64,000 nucleotides of DNA from Bufo bufo (lineage: Eukaryota > Chordata > Amphibia > Anura > Bufonidae), in the NCBI RefSeq assembly GCF_905171765.1, contig NC_053389.1, positions 786,414,772-786,478,771 on the forward strand, in the 5' to 3' direction. Of the stretch, positions 34,868 through 46,178 are shown piece after piece. Position 1 is the stretch's first letter. Each line of letters starts with the position of its first letter. A program made the position numbers and the translations under genes. Below the pieces are notes generated by a model. It saw only the letters and a list, made by a program, of their open reading frames with translations, did not search any database and was not told where the DNA came from.

Positions 34868-36103
34868 CTTAGACTTCACCAGGGTACCCGACCAATTAGT
34901 CACTGCCCTTGTGATGTCTCTTAGGCCTCATGCACACGACCGTGGTGTGTTTTGCAGTCCGCAAATCACGGATCCGCAAAACATGGATGGCGTCCGTGCG
35001 CGTTCCCAAATTTGCGAAACAGCACGGACAGCCTTCAATATAAATGCCTATTCTTGTCCGCAGAGCGCGGACAAGAATAGGACATGTTATATTTTTTTAG
35101 CGGGGCCACGGAACGGAGTGAATGGGTCCGCGGACCAAAACAACGGCCGTGTGCGTTAGACTTCACCAGGTTACCCGATCAATTAGTGACTGCCCTTGTG
35201 ATGTCTCTTACGCCTCTTGCATACGACCGTATGTCTTTTGTTGTGTTTTGCGGTCCATTTTTGTTTCCGTTGTGTTTCCGTTACGTTTCCGTTCCGTAAA
35301 AAATATCTGTATGGTTTCCATATGCGATCCGTTGTGTTTTACAGTATACACATGGGCAAAGTGGGCATGGATCCGCAAAAATGTCGGATGACATACAAAT
35401 GTGTTCCGTATGCATTCCGTATTTTTTGCGGACCCATTGACTTGAATGGAGCCACGGATCATTATTTGCGGGCAATAATAGGACAAGTTCTATCTTTCAG
35501 CGGAACGGATATAAGGAAATACGGAAACGGAATGCATACGGAGTACATTAAGTTTTTTTTGCGGAACCACTAAAATGCATGGTTCCACATACGAACCTCA
35601 AACAGAATACGCAAAAACAGAACGGAAACGGAGAAAAAAAAAAACTTTGTGTGCAAGAGACCTTAGGCCAAGTTCACACTTCAGTTATTAGGTCAGTTAT
35701 TTCCATCAGTTATTGGAAGCCAAAACCAGGTCTGCGTCAAACACACAGAACAGGTGCAGATCTTTCCATTAGGGCCCATTTTCTTTCCGTGTCCGTTCCG
35801 TTTTTTGGTTGGACCGTATGCGGAACCATTCACTTCGTGTGCATTCCGTTCCGCAAAAAAATAGAATATGTCCTAATATTTTCCGCATTACGGACAAGGA
35901 TAGGACTGTTCTATTAGGGGCCAGCTGTTCCGTTCTGCAAAATACAGAATGCACACGGATGTCATCCGTATTTTTTGCGGATTCGTTTTTTTGCGGACCG
36001 CAAAATACATACGGTCATGTGCATGAGCCCTTATACCGTATCTCTGAAGGCTTCACTACGGGTTTGGCTTACAATAACTGATGGAAGTGTGAACTTGGCC
36101 TTA
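34868..36103. repeat. Cluster of TGCACACGACC-type MITEs with flank duplication
   Basis: A 55-base flank (TTAGACTTCACCAGG through GTGATGTCTCTTA) occurs at 34870-34924 and again at 35157-35211, each time followed by a miniature element: 34922-35155 (CATGCACACGACCGT ends) and 35209-35668 (CTTGCATACGACCGTATG; GTGTGCAAGAGACCTTA). A third element, 35664-36103, has GGCCAAGTTCACACTTCAGT ends and a nested copy of the second type. Confidence 0.65.
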
Positions 36104-37579
36104 CCTCGGGGCAGATCCTAGCTATACCTTTTCTATGGTATGCAGCAGGCCACCTATACATAAAGTGAGGAATGTTAGGAGCAGATGCTTTCCATCCAGA
36201 GTTCAGATGGGGGTGGAGGACTGCCGCTCCCAGGCCTGGACTTGGTACTCGTGATCCACAGATCCATAACTGGGTAGGAATCGGATAAAATGCAGTGACT
36301 CCTCGTGCTGGAATGTCCTCTCTGGCCCGGAGCCACGATTTTTCTTTTTCTTCCCTGGTGATTGGAGAAACATGCAAAAAAAAACAGAAAATTACAGAAC
36401 TTCAGAAATGGCATAAAGTTCAGATGCTTAGTTTTCTCCCATAGTTTCATTCAGTTGTGATTAATAGTTTTGCAGCACTGTACATCATCCGATCTCGAAG
36501 ATTCATCATTAGATTATCGCCCCCAAAGGCAAAAGGTCTTTATGGAGCACCCACCAGCAGGATCAACCAGCTATACTGACTGGGAGGGTTCATCTTGCTG
36601 ATGAAAATGATACCTGTCTTGTGAAAATCGGTTGCAGCGTTTCCAAGAAAAAAGTTTTTGAGAAAAAAAAGATTTTTATTCTTTATGCAAATGAAGGCTT
36701 CAGTGCACTGAGGGTGGGACCTAGCCATTCAGTGCACCTCAGATCCTCAGCTTTCCAGTGCACTGAAGCCCTAATTCCATAAAGAATAGGGCCTCTTGCA
36801 CACGACCGTATTACTTTTTCAGTATTTTGCGGTGCGCAAAAAACGGATCCTCAAAAAATACGGATGACGTCCGTGTGCATTCCGTTTTTTTGCAGAACGG
36901 AACAGCTGGCCCCTGATAGAACAGTACTATCCTTCAGAGGCGGCTCTAGACTTTGTGAGGCCTTAGGCGAAACTCGAACATGAGGCCCCCACAAAGATCG
37001 TTGGGATGCTCGCGATCTCCCGTACGGCGCCCCGGCTCAGTCCTCAAGAAATAAGCTGTGTCAACCACCGCACGGAGCGGTGATGTGGTCAACACTTCCC
37101 TCCATGTATCTCTATGGAAGACTCTGAGATACACAAGTGCTGTATCTGCGGCTCTCCCATAGATACATGGAGGGGGAGTGTTGACCACCGCTCCGGGCAC
37201 AAGGAGATCCGGAGTACCATACAGGAGATCCCATCGGCCGGACCAACCCCGATCAGACACTTATCTCCTATCCTTTGGATAGGGGATTTATTTTCCTATC
37301 CTGGAGTACCCCTTTAATATGCAGTGACATCACAGTAAAGGGTTAATATGCACAGTGACAACACAGTACAGGGCTTATATTCACAGTGCATATTAACACT
37401 TTGCTTTAACCCTGGCCCAGTTCTCTAAATCGACCCTCCCCCCACACACCACATTGTGCTGTACTAGCTATACAGCAGCACATACCTGTCACATCCAGGG
37501 CCTCCAGGTGACGTCTCCTCGGATGTAGATCTTCTCTGTCATCAGCTTCTCCATTCGGTCCGTACAACTTCTCTCAGCC
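36104..37579. other. Intergenic, repeat debris only
   Basis: 36790-36930 is a fragment of the GCACACGACCGTATT miniature family. 37180-37320 resembles the GATCAGxxACTTATCC-type dispersed repeats. 37320-37400 holds a short TATGCACAGTGACAACACAG duplication. No exon was recognised. Confidence 0.4.
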
Positions 37580-39954
37580 GCCCCTTATCTCACCCATGCT
37601 GGGTGAGATAAATATCTTGGTCAAATGCCAACTTTGTATAAAAAAAATGGGAAAGTTGTCTTTTGCCGAGATATTTCTCTCACCCAGCATGAGTATATGT
37701 AAAAAGACACCCCAAAACACATTGCCCAACTTCTCCTGAGTACGGCGATACCACATGTGTGACACTTTTTTGCAGCCTAGGTGGGCAAAGGGGCCCACAT
37801 TCCAAAGAGCACCTTTCAGATTTCACCGGCCATTTTTTACAGATTTTGATTTCAAACCACTTCTCACGCATTCGGCCCCTAAAATGCCAGGGCAGTATAA
37901 CTACCCCACAAGTGACCCCATTTTGGAAAGAAGACACCCCAAGGTATTTCGTGATGGGCATAGTGAGTTCATGGAAGTTCTTATTTTTTGTCACAAGTTA
38001 GTGGAATATGAGACTTTGTAAGAAAAAAAAAAAAAAAAAAAGAATCATCATTTTCCGCTAACTTGTGACAAAAAATAAAAAATTCTAGGAACTCGCCATG
38101 CCCCTCACGGAATACCTTGGGGTGTCTTATTTCCAAAATGGGGTCACTTGTGGGGTAGTTATACTGCCCTGGCATTCTATAGGGGCCCTAATGTGTGGTA
38201 AGTAGGTAAATGACCTGTGAAATCCGAAAGGTGCTCTTTGGAATGTGGGCCCCTTTGCCCACCTAGGCTGCAAAAAAGTGTCACACATCTGGTATCCCCG
38301 TACTCAGGAGAAGTTGGGCAATGTGTTTTGTGGTGTCTTTTTACATATACCCAAGCTGGGTGAGAGAAATATCTTGGCAAAAGACAACTTTTCCCATTTT
38401 TTATACAAAGTTGGCATTTGACCAAGATATTTATCTCACCCAGCATGGGTATATGTAAAATGACACCCCAAAACACATTGCCCAACTTCTCCTGAGTACG
38501 GCGATACCAGATGTGTGACACTTTTTTGCAGCCCAGATGCGCAAAGGGGCCCACATTCCTTTTATGAGGGCATTTTTAGACATTTGGATCCCAGACTTCT
38601 TCTCACGCTTTAGGGCCCCTAAAATGCCAGGGCAGTATAAATACCCCACATGTGACCCCATTTTGGAAATAAGACACCCCAAGGTATTCAATGAGGGGCA
38701 TGGCGAGTTCATAGAATTTATTTTTTTTTGGCACAAGTTAGCGGAAATTGATTTTTTTTTTTTTTTTCTCACAAAGTCTCCCTTTCCGCTAACTTGGGAC
38801 AAAAATTTCAATCTTTCATGGACTCAATATGCCCCTCAGCGAATACCTTGGGGTGTCTTCTTTCCGAAATGGGGTCACATGTGGGGTATTTATACTGCCC
38901 TGGCATTCTAGGGGCCCTAAAGCGTGATTAGAAGTCTGGAATATAAATGTCTAAAATTTTTTACGCATTTGGATTCCGTGAGGGGTATGGTGAGTTCATG
39001 TGAGATTTTATTTTTTGACACAAGTTAGTGGAATATGAGACTTTGTAAGAAAAAAATAAAAATTTCCGCTAACTTGGGCCAAAAAAATATCTGAATGGAG
39101 CCTTACAGGGGAGTGATCAATGACAGGGGGGTGATCAATGACAGGGGGGTGATCAGGGAGTCTATATGGGGTGATCACCCCCCTGTCATTGATCACCCCC
39201 TTATAAGGCTCCATTCAGATGTCCGTATGTGTTTTGCGGATCCGATCCATGTATCAGTGGATCCGTAAAAATCATACGGACATCTGAATGCAGCCTTACA
39301 GGGGGGTGATCAATGACAGGGGGGTGATCAGGGAGTCTATATGGGGTGATCACCCCCGTCATTGATCACTCCCCTGTAAGGCTCCATTCAGACGTCCGTA
39401 TGTGTTTTGCGGATCCGATCCATCTATCAGTGGATCCGTAAAAATCATGCGGACGTCTGAATGGAGCTTTACAGGGGGGTGATCAATGACAGGGGAATAA
39501 TCAATGACAGGGGGGTGATCAGGGAGTCTATATGGGGTGATCAGGGGTGATCAGGCGCTAATAAGGGGTTAATAAGTGACAGGGGGGTGTAGTGTAGTGT
39601 GGTGCTTGGTGCTACATATTGTTGAGCTACCTGTGTCCTCTGGTGGTCGATCCAAACAAAAGGGACCACCAGAGGACCAGGTAGCAGGTATATTAGACGC
39701 TGTTATCAAAACAGCGTCTAATATACCTGTTAGGGGTTAAAAAAATCGCATCTCCAGCCTGCCAGCGAACGATCGCCGCTGGCAGGCTGGAGATCCACTC
39801 GCTTACCTTCCGATCCTGTGAACGCGCGCGCCTGTGTGCGCGCGTTCACAGGAAATCTCGGCTCACGCGAGATGACGCCAATCGGCGTTAGTGTGACCTG
39901 GGAGAGCCGCCGCGATGACGCCTTTTGGCGTTAGCGCGGTGGCAAGTGGTTAAA
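37580..39954. mobile_element. 2.4-kb modular repeat ending at TTAA
   Basis: Modules such as CACCCCAAAACACATTGCCC and TGCCAGGGCAGTATAA recur three times in direct and inverted order (37600-38235, 38030-38480, 38455-38900). Then comes a roughly 180-bp unit with TGATCAATGACAGGGGGGTG and CGGATCCGATCCAT repeated at 39110-39300, 39300-39480 and partly to 39560. The right end GCGGTGGCAAGTGG meets TTAA at 39952. No transposase is visible; the left end is not defined. Confidence 0.6.
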
Positions 39955-40364
39955 GGACCTGCTGAGATCATTTCAGTAATCGTCTTGTTAACTCAGGTGA
40001 GAATGTTGACGAGCACAAGGCTGGAGATCATTATGTCAGGCTGATTGGGTTAAAATGGCAGACTTGACATGTTAAAAGGAGGGTGATGCTTGAAATCATT
40101 GTTCTTCCATTGTTAACCATGGTGACCTGCAAAGAAACGTGTGCAGCCATCATTGCGTTGCATAAAAATGGCTTCACAGGCAAGGATATTGTGGCTACTA
40201 AGATTGCACCTCAATCAACAATTTATAGGATCATCAAGAACTTCAAGGAAAGAGGTTCAATTCTTGTTAAGAAGGCTTCAGGGCGTCCAAGAAAGTCCAG
40301 CAAGCGCCAGGATCGTCTCCTAAAGAAGATTCAGCTGCGGGATCGGAACTTTTGGCCACGACTG
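39955..40364 (+). mobile_element. Tc1 internal-deletion derivative
   Basis: Same family as the Tc1 at 52248-59770. It keeps the 5' leader and transposase N-terminus (ATG at 40119), joined directly after CTGCGGGATCGG to the right terminal repeat AACTTTTGGCCACGACTG. The left end was replaced by the preceding TTAA-ended repeat. Confidence 0.82.
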
Positions 40365-41640
40365 TACAATACTATCCATGCACTAAAACATACAATACTA
40401 TGCTGCTATTTCCATATACAATAGTAAATGAGACAGTATATTCATACCAGTCCATTAGATGTTGCATAAAACCATTTCAGCTGGCAGCTGACTGAAAGAG
40501 TTGGACGGTGAGGGTACTGTGTGTCAGACCAACACCTATCTGATATTGAGGAGGATAGGTCACTCCTAGCCAAATAGCCATAAGAAGTTTTAGGTGATAT
40601 GTGAGCAGGTAAAAATTTAACTATTCTCTTTGTCCTTAACCCTTTCCCAACATCTACCGTAATAGTACAGCGGATGTCGGGTCTTTAAGGATGGCACCCG
40701 CTCCAGAGCAGAATGAGCGGCATAGCCACCAGGTGCCTGCTGTTTCATACAGCAGACACCCAGGGCTAATGTTTGTGATTGGCGATAATGCCAATCGCAG
40801 ACATTTAACCCATTAGGTGCTGTGGTCAAATGTGACCACGGCATCTGAAAGGTAAAAAAACAGGAAGCAGGCGCTTCCTGGGTAGGAACGTCTTCCCCTG
40901 GCTGAGATCGGGGAAGGTGTTTCTTAGTAGTAAAAGGCCAGAGTCCGTACAAGCCTTCTAGGCTAATTACTGGTGTCATCCAATGCAGGCCTGCAGGTGG
41001 CAGCACTGCATTGTAATATACTGAACTTTGTATTGAGCAATAGATAAAAATCCATTAGTAAATGATTACATATTGGGGTTTCCTTGGGGCGGCCTCAAAA
41101 AAATTAACATAAAAAAAATATATAAAATTAAAAATTAAAATCACAACCTTTCCACAAAGTAAAAATAAATAACATAAAACATTATAGTTATAGCTGCATC
41201 CGAAAAAGCCTGTACTATTAAAATATATATTTTTTTATTTCAATTGGCGAATGAAGTAACGAAAATAAAACTTTATTTTTTTCAGTATTAAAAACACAAG
41301 AAAAACTATATAAATGTGGTATTGCTGTAATCGTACTGATTGGAGTATGAAGGGAACGAGTCCGTTTTACTGCATAGTGAATGCATACCCATAAACCTCC
41401 AGTGAAACTGCGTTTTTTTTCCAATTCCACTACATTTAGAATTTTTTTCCAGCATCCCACTACATCATATGCAATATTAAATGGTGTCAATAGAAAGTAC
41501 AACTTGTCCTGCAAAAAACAAGCCACATACGGCTATGTGAAGGGAAAAATAAAAAAGTTCTGGCTCCATGGAGATAGTGACTGAAAAATGAAACCACAAA
41601 AAACACATGTCAGGAAAGGGTTAAAGGTTTTTTTTAGGTC
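40365..41640. repeat. AT-rich dispersed repeats
   Basis: 41220-41640 is an inverted relative of 13456-14496. 40640-40990 is a CpG-poor repeat containing a pair of short inverted motifs around ATGCCAATCGCA. No gene seen. Confidence 0.45.
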
Positions 41641-41924
41641 CCAAAAATTGTTATAAAATAGAAAAAGAAACCTTACTCACCTTCTCAATCCCCGCCATTC
41701 CAGTGCTGCCACGGTCTATGCTTCTGGCACTACAGAGATGATGTGCCTGACTTCTCTACATGACCACTGTATTCAGTGGTCACATGAGGTAGTCAGGGAC
41801 ATCAGCACTGCAGAAAAACCAAAACTACAGCGATGATGTCTCCGACTACCCCAGGTGAGCGCTGAGGACAGTGGAGGTCATGGAGTAGTCGGATATGTCA
41901 TTACTGCGGTGCTGTAATGGTGGG

Positions 41925-42205
41925 TGATTCTGGGTCGCTGACTATTCCAAATAAACATACTGTATGGGTAATGAATTTTTTTCTTGTCCCTCGGATGCAA
42001 ATAAATTGGCAAAGATTGTAAGAGATATAATAAGTAGGGAAATTCTTCCATCTTTACTGTATTGCTAGTTCGCCAATGTGTCCTCCAGTGCTCATATATA
42101 GGGAGTGACCTTGACGTTATACAACTTGCCTGGTGACTTGGTGATCTGCACTCCCAAATAAGAAATAGACTGAGCGCACCATTGAAAAGCATAGTCCATC
42201 TCGAC
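41925..42205 (-). pseudogene. L1-Tx1 ORF2 fragment
   Basis: The minus strand reads FQWCAQSISYLGVQITKSPG, then KLYNVKVTPYI and a stop, with the next conserved segment (DGRISLLII) in a shifted frame. The W...I.YLGV pattern is the conserved post-palm region of L1 RT. It lies downstream, in minus-strand order, of the L1 ORF1 pieces and could be the same L1 copy with an internal deletion. Confidence 0.55.
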
Positions 42206-42411
42206 CTTGCAGGACCCTTAAAATGTGATCACGGGGTGCCGATGTGTGTATAGGCTGGCTGGGACCGTAATAACAAGCGATCAAAAAGTGTTATTTACCC
42301 CATAATGATACCAATGAAAACTACAAGTCATCCCGCAAAAATCAAGCCCTGACACAGCTCCATAGAAATAAAATAAAAAAAGTTATGGGTCTTGGGATGC
42401 ATGAGTTGTGA

Positions 42412-42564
42412 GCCAACCAGTCTAGGTGGTCCAATTCTGTGCACCCTTTCAATGTTTAATTTGTATACCGACATCTACATATCCAATGCCTCAGAAAGAT
42501 TGGAGGTTCGAAAAGTAACCAAGTCCTCTCCCATTATGCTTTCTGGGACCCCTATAAATCTAAG
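42412..42564 (-). pseudogene. L1-Tx1 ORF1p C-terminal half, split by gypsy 2
   Basis: On the minus strand the codons run directly on from 48201: LRFIGVPESIMGEDLVTF, then YKLNIERVHRIGPPR. The FIGVPE and ERVHRIGP motifs are hallmarks of the RNA-binding and C-terminal domains of L1 ORF1 protein, the nucleic-acid chaperone. One stop (TAG) is visible. Gypsy 2 entered at the leucine-arginine codons. Confidence 0.78.
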
Positions 42565-42882
42565 TGTAACGGTCACGTACACACACACACAGGTGGGAGG
42601 ATAGTGACCACTGCGCTCCACCCTCACCCCTGGCCCTGCCTACTTGCCTCACGAGTCCTGATGACAGGGGACAACAGGACGGCAGTCCCTAACTTAGTAT
42701 ACGTGCGGGAAGGACAGACAAGACAAATAACGGATAGTGAACGGACCGGGTCAAAACCAAGAGGACAACGCAGTACAGAGGGATAAGCAAAGAAAGGTCA
42801 GGAGAAGCCGGGGTCATAAATACCAGGAGAGTCGAGAAGTACCAAAGGAGTCCGCAAAGAATAGTCAGGTGGAAGCCGAGGT

Positions 42883-42973
42883 TAATTGTGAGGTTACAAC
42901 CTCCACTTGTTACATCTTATTGACTTCAATAAAGTATTTTGAAAACCAAAAAAAAAAATATAAAAAAAAATAT
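42883..42973 (+). mobile_element. Poly(A)-tailed retroposed insert in LTR
   Basis: Present in the 3' LTR and absent from the 5' LTR. It holds TTGACTTCAATAAAGTATTT (an AATAAA signal) followed about 15 bases later by runs of A. This is what a reverse-transcribed mRNA 3' end leaves. The source transcript was not recognised. Confidence 0.65.
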
Positions 42974-43280
42974 ATACCAGGAAGGATGCGCAGTACAGGA
43001 GGAACAGGCAAAGGATCGTCAGGGAACAGGATCAGGTAAGTACACAGGTATCCAACAACTGCCAGGAACCTAAATTAACAGGCAACCTGTGGCCAGCAGG
43101 CTGCCTGTATTTATAGTGGGGAGTGAGGGTCATGTGATGTGGCCAGCGTCACATGACTGACAGACCAACCAGTCGAGCACCGAGTGATCAGCTCGGCGCT
43201 CAAGGCAGACCTAGGAGCAGGGAGCCTCCCAGCTAGCAAAGCTGCCCTGGGAACGAGGTCAAACACAGATCCTCGCTCCC

Positions 43281-43317
43281 GAAGCTAAGCAGCAGGTCTG
43301 CGGCTGATGGGAGACCG
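43281..43317 (+). other. 5S-rRNA-like block in gypsy 2 LTR (also 48139-48175)
   Basis: The plus strand contains GAAGCTAAGCAG (43281-43292) and GATGGGAGACCG (43306-43317), matching 11/12 and 12/12 bases of the box A and box C regions of vertebrate 5S rRNA, in the same order. The spacer is 13 bases against 22 in real 5S. The same block is at 48139-48175 in the other LTR. It is antisense to the element. Confidence 0.55.
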
Positions 43318-43337
43318 AGTGTGCCTTCGGCACCCCG

Positions 43338-46178
43338 TTACAGTCCCCCCCTTTTACGAGGGGCCACCGGACCCAAGACTTCAGGCGATGGCCTTTCAGG
43401 GTTTTCTAAATGAAATTTTCGAACAAGTCTAGGAGCATGAACCTCCCTGGCAGGTACCCAAGATTTCTCTTCAGGTCCATACCCCTTCCAGTGAATCAGG
43501 TACTGCAAGGAATTACGCACCTTCCTGACATCCACTATTTTAGACACCACATACTCGACAGCATCATTAACAAGAACCAGCAGAGGCAAGGCTTTCGATG
43601 GTACTACCAGTTCAAAATATTTTTTAAGTAGAGATTTATGGAACACATTATGAATGTGGAATGACTCGGGCAGCTCCAACCTAAATCATACCGGGTTAAT
43701 CACCTCCGTGATCTTATATGGTCCAATAAAACGAGGAGCAAACTTTTTAGAATCTACCTTAAGAGAGAGATTCTTGGAGGACAACCATACCTTATCCCCA
43801 ACCTGAAAATTCACCCCCCTTGAACGTCTCCTATCGGCTTTGAGTTTCTGAGAACTTTGAGCCTTTTCTAAGTTCAATTGAACCCGGGCCCAAACTGTGC
43901 ACAGTTCAGAGGAGAGCCTATCCGCCTCAGGGTTAGAGGAGGAGACGGATGACCCAGAATGAAAACGGAGATGGAAACCATGGTTACAAAAGAAAGGTGA
44001 AACCCCGGCAGAAGAATTGACACGGTTATTCAAAGCAAATTCAGCCAATGGAAGAAATTTCACCCGTAATTGCTGGTCATCAGCAACATACAACCTCAAG
44101 ATATGTTCCACAGACTGATTAAGGAGTTCAGTCTGCCCATTACTCTCAGGGTGGTAGGCAGTGGAAAAAGACAATGAAATTTGACATTTTTGACAGAATG
44201 CCCTCCAGAATTTGGACACAAACTGCACACCCCTGTCAGAAACAATATTTTCCGGGGTACCATGCAATCGAACAATTTTTTTCACAAAAATAGACGCCAG
44301 GGTTTTGGCATTCGGGAGTTTAGACAGGGGAATGAAATGGACCATCTTGCTAAGCCTATCGACCACTACCCAAACTACAGTCTTACCCTCCGCCGGCAGT
44401 AGGTCAGTTATAAAGTCCATCGAGATATGGGACCAGGGTCTACTGGGAATGGGTAGGGGTCGTAGGTTACCAGCAGGGCGAGTCCTAGGTGTCTTGGACC
44501 TGGCACAAACCTCACAGGCTGACACGTAGGACTTGACATCCCTAGTTAGAGTGGGCCACCAATAAGATCTAGAAACCAGATCCTTAGTGCCCTCAACACC
44601 CGGATGTCCACAAAAGGCAGAATCGTGACACTCACCCAACAGCTGGAGACTAAATTGTACGGGAACAAACAACTTATCTGTTGGGGTGGATACCGGTGCC
44701 AGATGTTGTTCAGACCTAATGCGAGCCGAGATATCCTGGGTTAGAGCTGCAATGAAGATTTTTGCTGGTAAGATGGATTCAGGTGGTACCTCAGTAGGTT
44801 GAAAAGCATGGAAGCTCCGAGATAATGCGTCCGCCTTCACATTTTTACTTCCCGGCCTGAACGTAATGGAAAAATCAAAACGAGTAAAAAACAGAGCCCA
44901 TCTGGCTTGACGGGGATTCAACCTCTTAGAAGACTCGAGAAACATAAGGTTTTTATGGTCAGTGACAACAGTTACACAATGCCTTGCCCCCTCCAGAAAA
45001 TGCCTCCACTCCTCAAATGCCCATTTAATGGCCAGCAGCTCCCTATTCCCTATGTCGTAGTTTCTCTCCGTGGGAGAGAATTTCCTGGAGAAGAAGGCAC
45101 ATGGTCTCAGGTTAGTGAGGCTAGCAGGACCTTGTGAAAGGACTGCTCCTGCGCCGTCCTCGGACGCATCCACCTCCACAATAAAAGGTCTCTCCTGATC
45201 AGGCTGGATCAGAATGGGAGCGCTACTGAATGCCTTTTTTAATTTTTCAAATTAAGAAATGGCCTCAGTAGACCAATTCTCCAAATCCGCCCCTTTCTTA
45301 GTAAGGTCGGTCAACGGTTTAGCAATTACGGAAAAATTTGTAATAAATTTACGATAGTAATTGGCGAAACCTAAGAACCGTTGTAAGGACTTTAAGGATG
45401 AAGGTCTTACCCATTCCTTAATTGCTAGTACCTTACCAGGATCCATCTTGAAGGCGTGAGGAGTCAGAACATGCCCTAGAAACAGAATCTCCTGTACACC
45501 AAAGACACATTTCTCTTGCTTAGCGGATAACTGATTCTCCCTCAACACCTCTAATACTTGTTTAACATGAGACACATGGGATTCTAAGTCAGGAGAGAAT
45601 ATCAAAATGTCGTCAAGATAGACAATAACAAATTTACCTAAGAACTCCCTAAGAATGTCATTCATGAAGTTTTGGAACACAGCTGGGGCATTGCTGACTC
45701 CAAAAGGCATCACCTGATATTCAAAGTGTCCTGCCGGAGTATTGAACGCCGTCTTCCATTCGTCTCCCTCCTTGATTCGGATTAGATTGTATGCCCCTTT
45801 CAGGTCAATCTTGGAAAACCAGGTTGCCCCCAGAACCTGGTTAAATAAATCCGGAATCAATGGGAGGGAGTATCTATTCTGGACAGGGATTTTATTTAAT
45901 CTCCGGTAATCGATACATGGCCTAAGACCACCATCTTTTTTCTTAACAAAGAAAAACCCTGCCCCCATAGGAGAGACAGAAGGTCTAATATGCCCTTTAC
46001 CAAGGCTCTCCTTAATATAATATTCCATGGCCTTGCGTTCGGGCTTAGAAAGATTATAAATTCGCCCCTTAGGAAACTTGGCCCCCTCTACTAGCTCTAT
46101 AGTACAATCATAAGGTCTATGGGGGGGGTAGAACCTCCGGGGTTGGTGATGAGAATACATCAGAATATTCCCTAACAA
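43338..46178 (-). pseudogene. Gypsy 2 pol: RT, RNase H, integrase, chromodomain
   Basis: The frame from 46178 encodes RT ([44 protein letters not shown]), then RNase H (VDASEDGAGAVLSQG; TVVTDHKNLMFL). Integrase follows: HDSAFCGHPG and CEVCARSK zinc finger, MDFITD, SDRGVQF and HPESNGQTE for the D,D,E triad. A chromodomain (YVVSKIVDVRKVRNSLQYLI, HWKGYGPEEKSWVPA) closes the protein near 43400-43560. Two in-frame stops, a TAA near 45252-45254 and a TGA near 43686-43688, break it. The chromodomain and motif set place it with vertebrate sushi-type chromoviruses. It is inactive but young. Confidence 0.92.

Larger units (their letters stand above)
42565..43342 (-). mobile_element. 3' LTR of gypsy element 2
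   Basis: A 778-bp copy opening TGTAACGGGGTGCC on the minus strand. It is nearly identical to the 5' LTR apart from an 87-bp net insertion around 42883-42973. The target duplication CTAAG is at 42560-42564. The polypurine tract AAAAGGGGGGGAC on the minus strand abuts it at 43343-43355. Confidence 0.95.

Noticed and set aside
42392..42604. 70-codon plus-strand frame
   Set aside because: Antisense shadow of L1 ORF1 and the gypsy 2 LTR edge.
46117..46178. Gag-pol overlap as a programmed frameshift in gypsy 2
   Set aside because: The switch lies after the protease, at a plain C8 run, without slippery heptamer or obvious downstream pseudoknot. A homopolymer error is simpler, though not proven.
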